The translations under genes and the position numbers were made by a program. Shown piece after piece: positions 24,168-32,789 of a stretch of DNA of 33,281 nucleotides (the first letter of the stretch is position 1; the number at the start of each line of letters is the position of its first letter). The stretch covers positions 1 to 33,281 of the forward strand of contig MVQD01000026.1 of NCBI GenBank assembly GCA_002067095.1. Direction: 5' to 3'. Below the pieces are notes generated by a model. The model did no database searches and was not told the origin of the DNA. It saw nothing but the letters and a program-made list of their open reading frames with translations. The stretch is from Methanoregulaceae archaeon PtaB.Bin056. GTDB lineage: Archaea > Halobacteriota > Methanomicrobia > Methanomicrobiales > Methanospirillaceae.

Positions 24168-27100
24168 CTACATGAAATCCGCGAGGCCCATCTGCTGGCT
24201 CTTCTCCTGGCCAAACGTGGACTCGATTGCCATGTCGAGGACCTGTACCCGCTGGCGGGTATACTCCGACACCCGGTACTTCCTGCAGATTTCCCTTGAC
24301 ATCTCCAGGTACTTCTTCACCGACCCCTCGTGGACGGTCGGGATGATGTTGCCGCCGCACCGGTTGCACCTGCCCGCAAGCGGCATCCGGCGGTAGCTCG
24401 TGTTGCATTTCACGCACCGGAACTTCTGCTTCGAGAAGGCAGAGAGGTTCCCCTGGAGGTCGCGGATGAAGTGGGTGGTCAGGACCCGCTCCGCGACGTC
24501 GTCCTCGTCTACGGCCCGGATCTTCCCGGCAAGGGCCAGCTCTGCGTCGAGCTTGTCGATCATGCTCTTGAGCTGGGTATACGTGGACTCGAGTGGCCCC
24601 GCCGAGATGTCTGTCGTGTCATGCGTAAACGAGAACCCCTCCATCTGGGCGGGGGTCCCAAGGCGCCTGCCCACCCGGTCCACAATCCCTTCCACCTCCT
24701 TTGGGTGGGCATACCTGAGGGTTGCCAGGTAGAACTCGAGGGGGTAGCCGGCCCCCACGTCGAGGTTGTGGCTCTCCTTGTCGATCTCGGCGGGATCGAT
24801 CCTGGTGGTCAGGACAAGCGGCGCGTCCATCGAGCCGCCGCGGGTCTCGGGCAAAAATGAGCGCGAGAAGTTGATCAACCCGTCAAGGAGGAGCATGATG
24901 CAGTCCTCATCACCGTCGCACTGGCCGGTGAAGATGCCGTTTGCAAGCACCGTGTGGTCCTCGGTCACGGTCAGGCAGAATACCCGCGTGTCCGGCGAAG
25001 GGACGACCTCCCGGCGGGTGATGTGGTCGGTGAGGACGTTGGTTCCCACCATCACAGGGACCGGGTCCCCCTCTTTCAGCTCGACCGCCCGGATCTTCCG
25101 GAGCGAGCAGACGTCCCAGACGAGCATCGCGTGGTCTGCGGTCACTGCGATCTCCCGGCCGCCGCGGGTCTCGAACCGGATCAGGGCTTCGGGGGACCTG
25201 TGGATGGAGACCGACGTCACCCGACGCAAATGTGGCTTCCCCTCACGGTCAACGGTGCGCACCAGGAGCGTGGACGCCGGGTCCGAGTAATAGGTCCCGA
25301 GCCGGTCGATCCCCGGGCGCGAGAGGTCGAAATTCTCGGAGACGATCTGCCGTATCGGCCTCGTGCACCACTCCCTCCCGTCGAAGGTCTCGATCATGGT
25401 GTCGCCAAAGAAGCAGTTCCGCCGCTTGGCCGCGTGGAAGAAGGGGTGGGCGTACCCGACGTTCGCCCGGGAGAACCCGGCAATCCTTGCCAGCACTCCC
25501 GCACTGGTGTGGGGTGCAAGGCCGATCACCAGGTGGCCGATGAGGTCGTCCCTCGACTGCACCCGGTAGAAGGGAGGCAGGCCATAGCACTTCTCGAGGA
25601 GCTCGTCAATAAACTGGGCGACCTTCACCATGTATTCCGCGCAGGATTCGGAGATCAGGATGTCCTGCGCCTTGAGTTCCACCACCTGGGACGGAGTATG
25701 GAGCGCATCTCCGTGGATATCCTCCGTGTACCCGAGTTCCCGGAGCCGGTCGGGAGAGACTCCAACCTCGCCGGGACGGATGTGGGTGAGGGGCAGGTCG
25801 ATCATGTCGTACCGGACCGTCCCGTCCTTGAAGACGAAGAGGTCCCGGGCCGCCCTGAGGATCCCCTTCTCCATCGGCTCGACGGTCCGCTCGCGGGAGA
25901 TCAGCCCCCTGACTCCTTTCACGAGCGAGATGCTGCTCTCACGGATACCGAGGCGCTCCATCGCCATCGCATACTCCTGCTTCACGTTCAGGCTTGTGAC
26001 CTGGGTACATACGAGCGGCGTGTGGCAGGTCGGGCACTCAAGACCTTCATGCTCCCGCTTGCAGCGGGGGCAGGTGTAGACCGGTTCCGTGTGCGACCCG
26101 CACTCGCACCGGTTGCGGAACGTCTCGATGCCGCAGGAGGGGCATCTCCTCCGCCCGGTCTCGATGGTGATCACCCCCCCGTCCATGTTCGGCTGGGGGG
26201 CGTGGTTCGATGCTTCCTGGAACGACCGCCTGCTGCCCCCCGCCTCTCCCAGGGGGAAGAGCGAGTGGGGCGGAGGGTTCATCTTCCTGGGCTTCGACTT
26301 TCCCGGGCGGCCCATGCGACCGCCGATGCGGGTGCCCCCCCTCGACCGCATCCGGAACCCCGAGAGGTGGCTTACGAGGGCGAGCGGGTCGTCCATGGGA
26401 GCCCCTTCCCAGGCAGGTCGCTTGTGCAGCTTCAGGTCGAGGCCCAGGCACGCGAGGAAGACGAAGTACTCGCTGACGCAGATCAGCCCCTCCCTCACGC
26501 GGTGGGGGAGAAGGATGACCTCGAGCATCTCCTTGATGCGGCCCTCGGGGGGCAGGACAAGGATGCCGTGCTTCAATTCCCCATACCGCGAGACGGCGTC
26601 CGCAAGTTCTGCGATCTCTTCGCACGAGAGATCGTCCCAGAGCAATGTGAAGTCTGGATGGAGGAATGCTCCCTCGAAGCAGAGGGCGATTGCCTCCTCC
26701 TCGTTCTCGGGCCGCCCCGACCCGCCTTCAAGGCACCACCACTCGTGGCAGTAGGCAGGCGGGACCAGCGGGTGGTTGTTCTCCAGGAACTCGCCGTACC
26801 CGACCAGGATCTCTCCGACATCGAGGACCAGGTCAACTTCAGGGCTGAGCTCTCTTGCCTGCGCCGCATCGTCGATCCTGAGGACGTCCCCGCATTTCAG
26901 CCTGACCGTCGGGCCCTGGATGGTGTCCACCGGCACTATCCCGGCGGCCTTGCCCGGCCGCTCCACCTTCATCTGGGTACCTGTGGCGAGGAAGTCCCCG
27001 AGGATGTGCATGGTCGCGGGGTTGAGCCCCGCTGCGGCAAAGCCCGTGTTCCGGGAGCGGCCGTACCTGAGCCTGAACCCCCCCTTCCTCATCGGGTAGG

Positions 27101-28034
27101 AGAAGACGGGGCGGCCCCCGATGAGGTCACGCAGGTACTTGTCTTTCGGCCTGATGCCGGGGGCATCATCCCCGTCGCCCCCCTTCGAGGCCCCGCTGAT
27201 CAGTTCGTCCAGCCACTCCCACCCGTCCAGGGAGAGGGCCCGTACGTTCTTCTGGACCTTCGGTGCCTTGAGGGCGAGGCCCTCTGCAAGCACGAGCGCC
27301 ATGCCACCCCTCACGGTGTTCGTCTCCACCCGTTCGAGGTTCCGGTACCCGCCGACCTCCTCCTGCTCCGTTCCTTCCCCGTCGATGCAGACCGGGCAGT
27401 TCTGGACGATCAACCTGATCTCTCGCTCCGATGGGAGGTACTGCAGGTTCATGATGGAGTTGTACTGGCGAATCTCCTCGATGTAGCGCTCCACCTCTTC
27501 GGGGCGGGGGATATAGCGGTTCATCCCGAGCGCCCGCCTGACGAAATCCCCCACCAGCACCGAGAGGGCCTGGGCGGTACCCCCAGCGCTCCTGATCGGC
27601 CCTGCATAATAGACCTTCAGGTACCTGCTGCCGTCGTCATTTCGCCCGATGCCCACCTTGGCGATCCCTTCCGTCGGAGCAGCGACCACCCCCTCGGTGA
27701 GCACCGCCATCGCGGTCCGGATGGCGTGGTCGAGGATCTCCTCGTCGGTCTCCTCCCCAAACCGGCGCTGCACGAAGTCCTCGCCGATGTGGAGGGCCAC
27801 CTCCTCCCGGGACATCTGGCCCTCCATCTCGCGAATCCTTGCCGCCAGGCCCTTTATCCCGAGCAGCGCCTCGACCCGGTCCGCAAGGTCGCTTGCCACG
27901 GGTATCTCGACTGCCGTGCGGGGATCGATCCCCACGGCCCTGGCCCGCTCCGCAACTGCCATGGCCGCGTTCAGCCCTTCCTGCAGCCCGGCGAGGTAGC
28001 GTTCGATTGCCGGAGAGCACTGCATCATCACCAT
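24168..28034 (-). CDS. polC: DNA polymerase II (PolD) large subunit DP2, intein-containing precursor
   Basis: The precursor has 1288 residues; removing a 165-residue intein gives an 1123-residue DP2, the normal size. DP2 is the catalytic large subunit of the archaeal replicative D-family polymerase. Landmarks are [12 protein letters not shown] near residue 142, a large zinc-finger region (C-P-S-C-G, C-P-R-C and C-P-T-C), and the catalytic N-C-D-G-D-E-D motif split by the intein. A C-terminal zinc finger (C-V-K-C...C-N-R-C) and a C-terminal PIP-box-like Q-M-G-L-A-D-F-M for PCNA follow. The start among three clustered ATGs (28034, 28028, 28025) is uncertain. The small subunit DP1 is not in the window. 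The gene is followed by the cysteine desulfurase. Confidence 0.95.
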   Translation of the reverse strand: MVMMQCSPAIERYLAGLQEGLNAAMAVAERARAVGIDPRTAVEIPVASDLADRVEALLGIKGLAARIREMEGQMSREEVALHIGEDFVQRRFGEETDEEILDHAIRTAMAVLTEGVVAAPTEGIAKVGIGRNDDGSRYLKVYYAGPIRSAGGTAQALSVLVGDFVRRALGMNRYIPRPEEVERYIEEIRQYNSIMNLQYLPSEREIRLIVQNCPVCIDGEGTEQEEVGGYRNLERVETNTVRGGMALVLAEGLALKAPKVQKNVRALSLDGWEWLDELISGASKGGDGDDAPGIRPKDKYLRDLIGGRPVFSYPMRKGGFRLRYGRSRNTGFAAAGLNPATMHILGDFLATGTQMKVERPGKAAGIVPVDTIQGPTVRLKCGDVLRIDDAAQARELSPEVDLVLDVGEILVGYGEFLENNHPLVPPAYCHEWWCLEGGSGRPENEEEAIALCFEGAFLHPDFTLLWDDLSCEEIAELADAVSRYGELKHGILVLPPEGRIKEMLEVILLPHRVREGLICVSEYFVFLACLGLDLKLHKRPAWEGAPMDDPLALVSHLSGFRMRSRGGTRIGGRMGRPGKSKPRKMNPPPHSLFPLGEAGGSRRSFQEASNHAPQPNMDGGVITIETGRRRCPSCGIETFRNRCECGSHTEPVYTCPRCKREHEGLECPTCHTPLVCTQVTSLNVKQEYAMAMERLGIRESSISLVKGVRGLISRERTVEPMEKGILRAARDLFVFKDGTVRYDMIDLPLTHIRPGEVGVSPDRLRELGYTEDIHGDALHTPSQVVELKAQDILISESCAEYMVKVAQFIDELLEKCYGLPPFYRVQSRDDLIGHLVIGLAPHTSAGVLARIAGFSRANVGYAHPFFHAAKRRNCFFGDTMIETFDGREWCTRPIRQIVSENFDLSRPGIDRLGTYYSDPASTLLVRTVDREGKPHLRRVTSVSIHRSPEALIRFETRGGREIAVTADHAMLVWDVCSLRKIRAVELKEGDPVPVMVGTNVLTDHITRREVVPSPDTRVFCLTVTEDHTVLANGIFTGQCDGDEDCIMLLLDGLINFSRSFLPETRGGSMDAPLVLTTRIDPAEIDKESHNLDVGAGYPLEFYLATLRYAHPKEVEGIVDRVGRRLGTPAQMEGFSFTHDTTDISAGPLESTYTQLKSMIDKLDAELALAGKIRAVDEDDVAERVLTTHFIRDLQGNLSAFSKQKFRCVKCNTSYRRMPLAGRCNRCGGNIIPTVHEGSVKKYLEMSREICRKYRVSEYTRQRVQVLDMAIESTFGQEKSQQMGLADFM
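24921..25415 (-). other. Mini-intein in PolD large subunit
   Basis: This 165-residue in-frame insertion starts with Cys (C-F-F-G-D-T), has an N-terminal splicing block B with T-A-D-H-A (about residues 92-96), and ends [10 protein letters not shown] before Cys+1. There is no room for a homing endonuclease, so it is a mini-intein. It interrupts R-R-N / C-D-G-D-E-D, the polymerase active-site motif, a recognised Pol-II intein site. The last residue is Gln, not the usual Asn, and the penultimate one is Gly instead of His. A Gln-ending PolII intein from Pyrococcus abyssi is known to splice, so activity is plausible but unusual. Confidence 0.9.
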
Positions 28035-28143
28035 CTCTCTTGCAGCGGCAGTGACTTATCAGTTGGGATACCGTTTTCTGACAGGCATTGACTCCTCGTT
28101 CGTCACCGCTGGAGGGTGGTGAGAGAGGTGGTGAAAAATTGTG

Positions 28144-28653
28144 TTAGACCCCGTCATCCATCGACGAAAGAAGCGATTCCAGGCCTTCCCCGCCCATCTG
28201 CCAGAGGGTGAGCGTGGCGCACTCGCGCAGCACCGGGTCGTCTGACCCGAGCATCTTCCTGACTGCGGGGATTGCCGGCTCTCCGATCCTGCAGAGGGCC
28301 TGCGCAAGGAACCCCCGGGTCTTTGGGTCCGCATCCCGCATGGCTTTCAGGATCGGGGCCACCGCCGGCTCCCCGAGGTGCCCGAGCGCGGCGGCAGCAT
28401 ACCGGCGGAAACGAGGGTCCGGGTTCCCGGATATCGCGTCGAGGATCGGGCCAATCACCTGCGGGCCTATCCTGACCAGGGCAACCGCGGCGTACCACCG
28501 CACCTCGTTCTCCACCGGCTCCTGGAGGAGCGAGATGAGGCGGGGGACGGCCTTTCCCCCCCTGCCGGCAAGCTGCCTGACTGCATCGCGCCGTGCGGCC
28601 AGGTTCCCGTGGACGAGAGTGGCGGCAAGGTTCTCCAGTTCAGGGTCTTCCAT
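28144..28653 (-). CDS. HEAT-repeat protein downstream of MscS
   Basis: This is a soluble protein of about 169 residues with about five HEAT/PBS-lyase repeats. Examples are N-L-A-A-R-R-D-A-V-R-Q-L, E-V-R-W-Y-A-A-V-A-L-V-R-I-G, R-F-R-R-Y-A-A-A-A-L-G-H-L-G and K-T-R-G-F-L-A-Q-A-L-C-R-I-G. It has no catalytic motif and is probably a binding scaffold. The start at 28653 has GGTG 6 bases upstream and overlaps the mscS stop by 14 bases; ATG at 28665 is an alternative. The overlap implies translational coupling with mscS, suggesting a role in regulating or assembling the channel cluster (inference). Confidence 0.78.
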   Translation of the reverse strand: MEDPELENLAATLVHGNLAARRDAVRQLAGRGGKAVPRLISLLQEPVENEVRWYAAVALVRIGPQVIGPILDAISGNPDPRFRRYAAAALGHLGEPAVAPILKAMRDADPKTRGFLAQALCRIGEPAIPAVRKMLGSDDPVLRECATLTLWQMGGEGLESLLSSMDDGV

Positions 28654-29500
28654 GGGCAGCACCATCTCCCTGAGGATCGTAGCACGGCGACCCTTCATTA
28701 TCCCTGGCAAATGTGATCACCCGCTGGGGGAACGGGATCTCGACCCCTTCGGCCTCGAGCGCCACCTTGATCGCCCAGAGCATCTCTGTCCTTACCGACC
28801 ACCATACCCTGGACGGTGCCCAGATAAAGACCCTGAGGTTCACGCTCGAGTCTGCAAGCGTGTCCACAAAGACGCTCGGCGCAGGGTGCCTGAGGACGAA
28901 GGGGTGGTCATCGAGGAGTCCCCGGATGATCCGGATCGCCTTGGCGGCATCGGACCGGTAGCTGATCCCGATAGTGTATTCGAACCTCCTTGCGACATTG
29001 GCGACGTAATTGGTGATCTCAGACGTGAAGATCTTCTCGTTCGGGACCCTTACGTACACCCCTTCGTGCGTCTTGATGATGGTTGAGAGGACCCGTATCT
29101 CCTCGACAGTTCCGCTCACCGTGCCGATGTTGACGCTGTCTCCGGGTTTCATCGGCCGCTCCGCGATGAGGAAGAGGCCCGAGCCGAAGTTCGAGACGAT
29201 CCGCTGGCTTGCAAACGCGATCACGAGCCCCATCGTGCCTCCCACCACCAGCATGTCCGCGAGGTTGATGTCAAAACTCGGGAGTGCGAGGTATACCCCG
29301 AGGATGATGATCGCAGCCTGGATAATCCTGACCAAAAAGTCCATCTCTTTTGGCTGGACCCGGTCGCTCAGGGACTTCTTGAGGTAGATTGCCACGACTT
29401 TTGCGATGACCGCGGCCGCGAGCACCGAGATGCCGAATACGATAAGGTCGAAAAGGGTGACATTTCCTATCACTTCAATCCTGAGGGATTCGAACGCCAT
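28640..29500 (-). CDS. Small-conductance mechanosensitive channel (MscS family)
   Basis: The 286-residue membrane protein has three predicted helices (about 15-38, 53-73 and 82-105). The third carries the Gly/Ala-rich pore pattern G-G-T-M-G-L-V-I-A-F-A-S-Q. Next is the conserved MscS beta-domain start (A-E-R-P-M-K-P-G-D-S-V-N-I-G) with T-V-E-E-I-R-V-L-S-T and V-R-V-P-N-E-K-I. MscS channels open under membrane tension and release solutes during hypo-osmotic shock. The gene follows the DUF432 gene after 5 bases and overlaps the HEAT gene by 14 bases, so the three form an operon. It is intact and of normal size. Confidence 0.92.
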   Translation of the reverse strand: MAFESLRIEVIGNVTLFDLIVFGISVLAAAVIAKVVAIYLKKSLSDRVQPKEMDFLVRIIQAAIIILGVYLALPSFDINLADMLVVGGTMGLVIAFASQRIVSNFGSGLFLIAERPMKPGDSVNIGTVSGTVEEIRVLSTIIKTHEGVYVRVPNEKIFTSEITNYVANVARRFEYTIGISYRSDAAKAIRIIRGLLDDHPFVLRHPAPSVFVDTLADSSVNLRVFIWAPSRVWWSVRTEMLWAIKVALEAEGVEIPFPQRVITFARDNEGSPCYDPQGDGAAHGRP

Positions 29501-29505
29501 TCTGC

Positions 29506-30240
29506 TCAGTCTCCTACGCCGTATTCCATCATGAATGGCTGTTTCTCAGGGATAAGCATCCTTTTTGTGGGAAACACGCGAAGCGACTGCTTCATCCCAT
29601 CCTCTGGCGGGAGGTCGAGAACACTCGTCTCGGCCACGAGGCGCGAATAGACCTCCATCTCTCCGGTGATTGCGACAATCCTTCCGTGGAAGATCCTGAG
29701 CATAGAGGCGTCAAAGACTGCACGGGAGACCTCCACCCAGTCCCTCGCGGAGTTCTTGATGGTGAGGAAGAGCACCCCCTCTTCGAATGGGTTCGTGGGA
29801 GGCGCATACTCATACACCTCGCACTCCACGTGCCTGGTGATGAACCCCTTCTCGGGAGTGCCGTAAAGGGAGTACTTGGGCCGGGCCAGGGAGAAGACGT
29901 CGAGGAGAGTGTAATTTTCGGCGGCACCGACAAACACCCCGATCTCCACCGGAAACTTCATGCAGATCGGGATGCTGGAGCCTGGCCGCAGGGTCACGGG
30001 CGTGAAGTGGAATTCAAGCATCCCTGTCACCTCCGAGGGCAGGTTGACCGGCTCGACGGGGTTGATGAACACTCTTCCCTCGCGGTATCCAAGCCGCTTC
30101 GTGAGTGTCCCTAAAGGCGCTATCCTCCGGTAGGTGGACGTTTCACCCTCGCATTCGACCGATACTGTGATCCCGGCCGCGTCTGTCTGGAAAGGGATCT
30201 TGTATATTCCAAACACAGGAAGAGATGGAACTCTCACCAC
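29506..30240 (-). CDS. DUF432-family protein
   Basis: This 244-residue protein begins with a GTG at 30240 and the DUF432-typical F-G-I-Y-K-I-P, then P-V-E-P-V-N-L-P, F-P-V-E-I-G-V-F-V and K-Y-S-L-Y-G-T-P-E-K-G-F-I-T-R. It has no signal or membrane helix and is expected to be beta-rich. DUF432 genes are often beside or fused to MscS genes in archaea (from memory), and here mscS starts 5 bases downstream, so it may be a regulatory partner of the channel. A minus-strand TATA-like CTTTTATTG lies about 30-35 bases upstream, implying a leaderless transcript. Confidence 0.85.
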   Translation of the reverse strand: MVRVPSLPVFGIYKIPFQTDAAGITVSVECEGETSTYRRIAPLGTLTKRLGYREGRVFINPVEPVNLPSEVTGMLEFHFTPVTLRPGSSIPICMKFPVEIGVFVGAAENYTLLDVFSLARPKYSLYGTPEKGFITRHVECEVYEYAPPTNPFEEGVLFLTIKNSARDWVEVSRAVFDASMLRIFHGRIVAITGEMEVYSRLVAETSVLDLPPEDGMKQSLRVFPTKRMLIPEKQPFMMEYGVGD

Positions 30241-30270
30241 ATATACTTGACCGGGAGGGAAAATCCGGGT

Positions 30271-30280
30271 GCAATAAAAG
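30271..30280 (-). promoter_or_regulatory. Probable TATA box of the DUF432-mscS-HEAT operon
   Basis: CTTTTATTG on the minus strand lies about 30-35 bases before the GTG start at 30240, just beyond the stop-side end of the upstream gene. Confidence 0.4.
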
Positions 30281-30285
30281 GGGTT

Positions 30286-31527
30286 TTATGGACCTGGGCC
30301 CTTTTCATCAGAATGCGGCTCCTTCTCCCCTCTCTTTGTGGCCAGGGTGAGGATCACATCCCTTGTCTCGTCATCTGCCCGGGAGAGGACGGGGAAAAAT
30401 CCCTCCGCGAACTTCGGGCTGGCCGCCTCCCGGAGGGCCTGGAATATGCGGGTCCTCTCTTCGGGAGGGGCTGCGCCGACATGCACAAGGAGTCGTGCAT
30501 GGACGCCTTCGCCGAGGCACGCGAGGGCATCGAGCACGGAGGAGCGTACCGTATCATCGGGGTCCGCGAGTGCGGTGAGGAGCGGATCCATCACCTCCGG
30601 CCCGCCGATCTTCCCGAGCGCGATCGCGGCTCCGCGCCGTGCAGCAGGGCTTCCCTCCTTCAGGACGGCCAGGAGTGCCGAGAGTGCAGCACTGCCGAAC
30701 TGGCCCAGCGCGTACGCTGCCCTGCTCTGGACAAACCTGTCCTGGTCCTCGAGGAGCGCAATCAGCGGGGGGATGGCTCGGGGGTCACCAATCTCGCCGA
30801 GTGCGATCGCCGCCTTCCACCTCACGTCCTCGTCGGGGTTATCGAGAGCCCCGATGAGCGGCCCGACGGCTGGGCTGCCTATCCGGGCAAGGGCCTCGGC
30901 CGCCTTCCACCTCACCCCCGAATAACGGTCACCTGTCAGGGCGGTCATGAGTGGAAAGACCGCAGAAGGCTCCCTCAATGCCCCGAGGGCCTCGGCCGCT
31001 TCGTACTGGACCGCAGGGTCTTTGTGCCTGAGGGCTTCGATGAGCCCCCGGGCATCCTTCTCATCCCGGAGCCTCTTCACGTTGACCGAGGATCGCAGCT
31101 TCGCCTTCCACTCGTCGAGGTTGCCCCGGAACCTCCCCGAGGTTCCTTCCCTCAACGCAGCATTGGCCATCTGGGTCATCACCTGCTCCTGTTCCCTGTG
31201 GACATAGTCCATCACGACGCCAATGACGAGGGCGACGACCACGAACATCAAGGCGCGGATCAACGCGTCGGAAGGCACGGCTCCACCGATGAGGTAGTAG
31301 TCACCGATGTACACCCCCGCGAGGAAGACCGCCACCAGCGCCCCCTTCTTCCCGTACCAGACCGCTCCCAGGACCACGGGGATGTAGAAGAAATGGGAGT
31401 ATACCACCTCTATTCCCATTGCGTGGTGCACGAATGCCTCGAGGGCCACCGAGACGGCGACCAGCAGGAGGAGGATGGCAGGCTTGTAGCGGTCCATCCT
31501 GGACAGGTGCAGGTCAGAAAATGCCAT
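30286..31527 (-). CDS. Membrane-anchored HEAT-repeat protein with sensor-like N-terminus
   Basis: The 413-residue protein has four predicted transmembrane helices in the first 110 residues. These resemble the membrane sensor module of Methanomicrobiales histidine kinases: the G-I-E-V-V-Y-S-H-F-F-Y-I-P-V-V-L-G-A-V-W-Y-G pattern. A charged linker follows, then about seven HEAT/PBS-lyase repeats (155-360), for example V-R-W-K-A-A-E-A-L-A-R-I-G and V-R-W-K-A-A-I-A-L-G-E-I-G. No kinase domain is present, so the output domain seems replaced by a scaffold. It could recruit partners to the membrane in response to an external signal (inference). It lies upstream of DUF432 with a 45-base gap. A TATA-like tract at about 31546-31555 suggests a leaderless transcript. 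Confidence 0.8.
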   Translation of the reverse strand: MAFSDLHLSRMDRYKPAILLLLVAVSVALEAFVHHAMGIEVVYSHFFYIPVVLGAVWYGKKGALVAVFLAGVYIGDYYLIGGAVPSDALIRALMFVVVALVIGVVMDYVHREQEQVMTQMANAALREGTSGRFRGNLDEWKAKLRSSVNVKRLRDEKDARGLIEALRHKDPAVQYEAAEALGALREPSAVFPLMTALTGDRYSGVRWKAAEALARIGSPAVGPLIGALDNPDEDVRWKAAIALGEIGDPRAIPPLIALLEDQDRFVQSRAAYALGQFGSAALSALLAVLKEGSPAARRGAAIALGKIGGPEVMDPLLTALADPDDTVRSSVLDALACLGEGVHARLLVHVGAAPPEERTRIFQALREAASPKFAEGFFPVLSRADDETRDVILTLATKRGEKEPHSDEKGPGP

Positions 31528-31604
31528 TCAGCAGGGTATTTGCATAAAATCGGTGATAAATCCACCGCAACGGAGAGGGTTGCCTGTCCTTTGGACCGCT
31601 CATG

Positions 31605-32789
31605 TTACCGCGGACTCCCTGCCGGGGCCCCGGTCGCCACCTCGATGCATTCTTCGGTGGTCCCCAGGCGGGCTGCCGCACCGCACATGTTCGGGATGTA
31701 GGCATACGCCTTTCCGGAGTTGACCATGATGGCCGAGAACCGCTCCATCGCGGGGGATACCACCATGCAGGTATCGGCAAATACGTGTGCCCCGCTCTCT
31801 TCGATGGTAGCGACCTCTTCGGAGTGACGGGCCGCGACATCCCTCGCGGCAAATACAAAGACCGGTATCCGAACCTTTTTTCCGGCAAGGAGCTCCGCGA
31901 TGCGGGAGAGCTCGTCCGGCGAGCAATGGGGGCATCCCAGGGCGACCGCCTCGACGGGGATCTCCTCCATGGCGGCCGACACCTCATCGTACTTGATGGA
32001 GATCACCTCCAGTCCTTCCGCAGGATAGGAGAAGACCCTCGCTTCCGGAGTGATGCCCTTCACGTGGAAGAGGGCCACTGCGCCGGATGCCGCCATCGCG
32101 GCCCCGAGCGCTTTCAGGAAGTCCTTCTTCGGCCGTATGCCCTCGATCAGGGGGATGCGGCTCCCTACGAGTCTCCCGGCAAGGTAACCGAGTGCGCCGA
32201 AGTGTGCGGCATCGGAGAGTCGGTCTCCATCCTCCACGCGGATCACCACCCGGGGTGCCCTCTCTCTGACCAGGTGGAGCCCGTATTCCGGCGTCTTTCC
32301 GATGATCGCCGCGGCAAGGGCGCTCGGCCCACCCTCGCGGTTCGTCCTCGCCCCAATCACCGAGTTTGCATACGCGACCGCCGATGACTCGGACCAGGCG
32401 AGGTGATCGCCGTAGCGGGTCATGTACAGGTAATACGGCGTGCAGGTGCACTCCATGGTCACCCCAAGGCGCCGGTAGGCGTCCAGCACCTCCTCCTGCA
32501 CCCGTGCGAACTCGGGGGTTATGCCCATCTCGCGCCACCGGGAGCGGTCCATGCCCACCGGGTTTAGGACTGTTGGCACGGAGACCCTGGCATCGAGCCC
32601 CTGGAGCCATTCAAGGCCCCAGCGGCCGATCGTCTTGTAGGATGCCCCGCTCACCTGGGCGCTCACGATGGGGATAAGCCGCTCTGCCCCGTATACCTTG
32701 CCGAGCGCCAACAGGATCTCGAGCATCCTGGCCCTCGTCTCGCCCTCCTCCCCGGCAAGGATGGCCTCCTCGTCAGGCGAGAGGATCAT
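31605..32789 (-). CDS. Aconitase X: mevalonate 5-phosphate dehydratase large subunit
   Basis: The 394-residue aconitase-X family protein is expected to bind a 4Fe-4S cluster and dehydrate mevalonate 5-phosphate to trans-anhydromevalonate 5-phosphate in the archaeal mevalonate pathway. Conserved features are S-G-A-S-Y-K at 47-52, C114-x-C116 in M-E-C-T-C-T-P-Y, N-S-V-x-G-A-R-T-N-R-E at 142-151, G-C-P-H-C at 285-289, C341 in D-T-C-M-V-V-S-P and C369 in N-M-C-G. The small subunit (DUF126 type) is not in the window. Its start overlaps the stop of the UbiD-family gene as ATGA, so the next enzyme of the pathway is encoded directly upstream and co-translated. This pairing makes the pathway assignment strong, although hydroxyproline-metabolism AcnX enzymes also exist. 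Confidence 0.88.
   Translation of the reverse strand: MILSPDEEAILAGEEGETRARMLEILLALGKVYGAERLIPIVSAQVSGASYKTIGRWGLEWLQGLDARVSVPTVLNPVGMDRSRWREMGITPEFARVQEEVLDAYRRLGVTMECTCTPYYLYMTRYGDHLAWSESSAVAYANSVIGARTNREGGPSALAAAIIGKTPEYGLHLVRERAPRVVIRVEDGDRLSDAAHFGALGYLAGRLVGSRIPLIEGIRPKKDFLKALGAAMAASGAVALFHVKGITPEARVFSYPAEGLEVISIKYDEVSAAMEEIPVEAVALGCPHCSPDELSRIAELLAGKKVRIPVFVFAARDVAARHSEEVATIEESGAHVFADTCMVVSPAMERFSAIMVNSGKAYAYIPNMCGAAARLGTTEECIEVATGAPAGSPR

Noticed and set aside
24954-28091. Plus-strand open frame of 1045 codons opposite DNA polymerase DP2
   Set aside because: Low-complexity, Pro/Arg/Asp-rich translation typical of the antisense of a GC-rich gene. The minus strand has clear DP2 motifs throughout.
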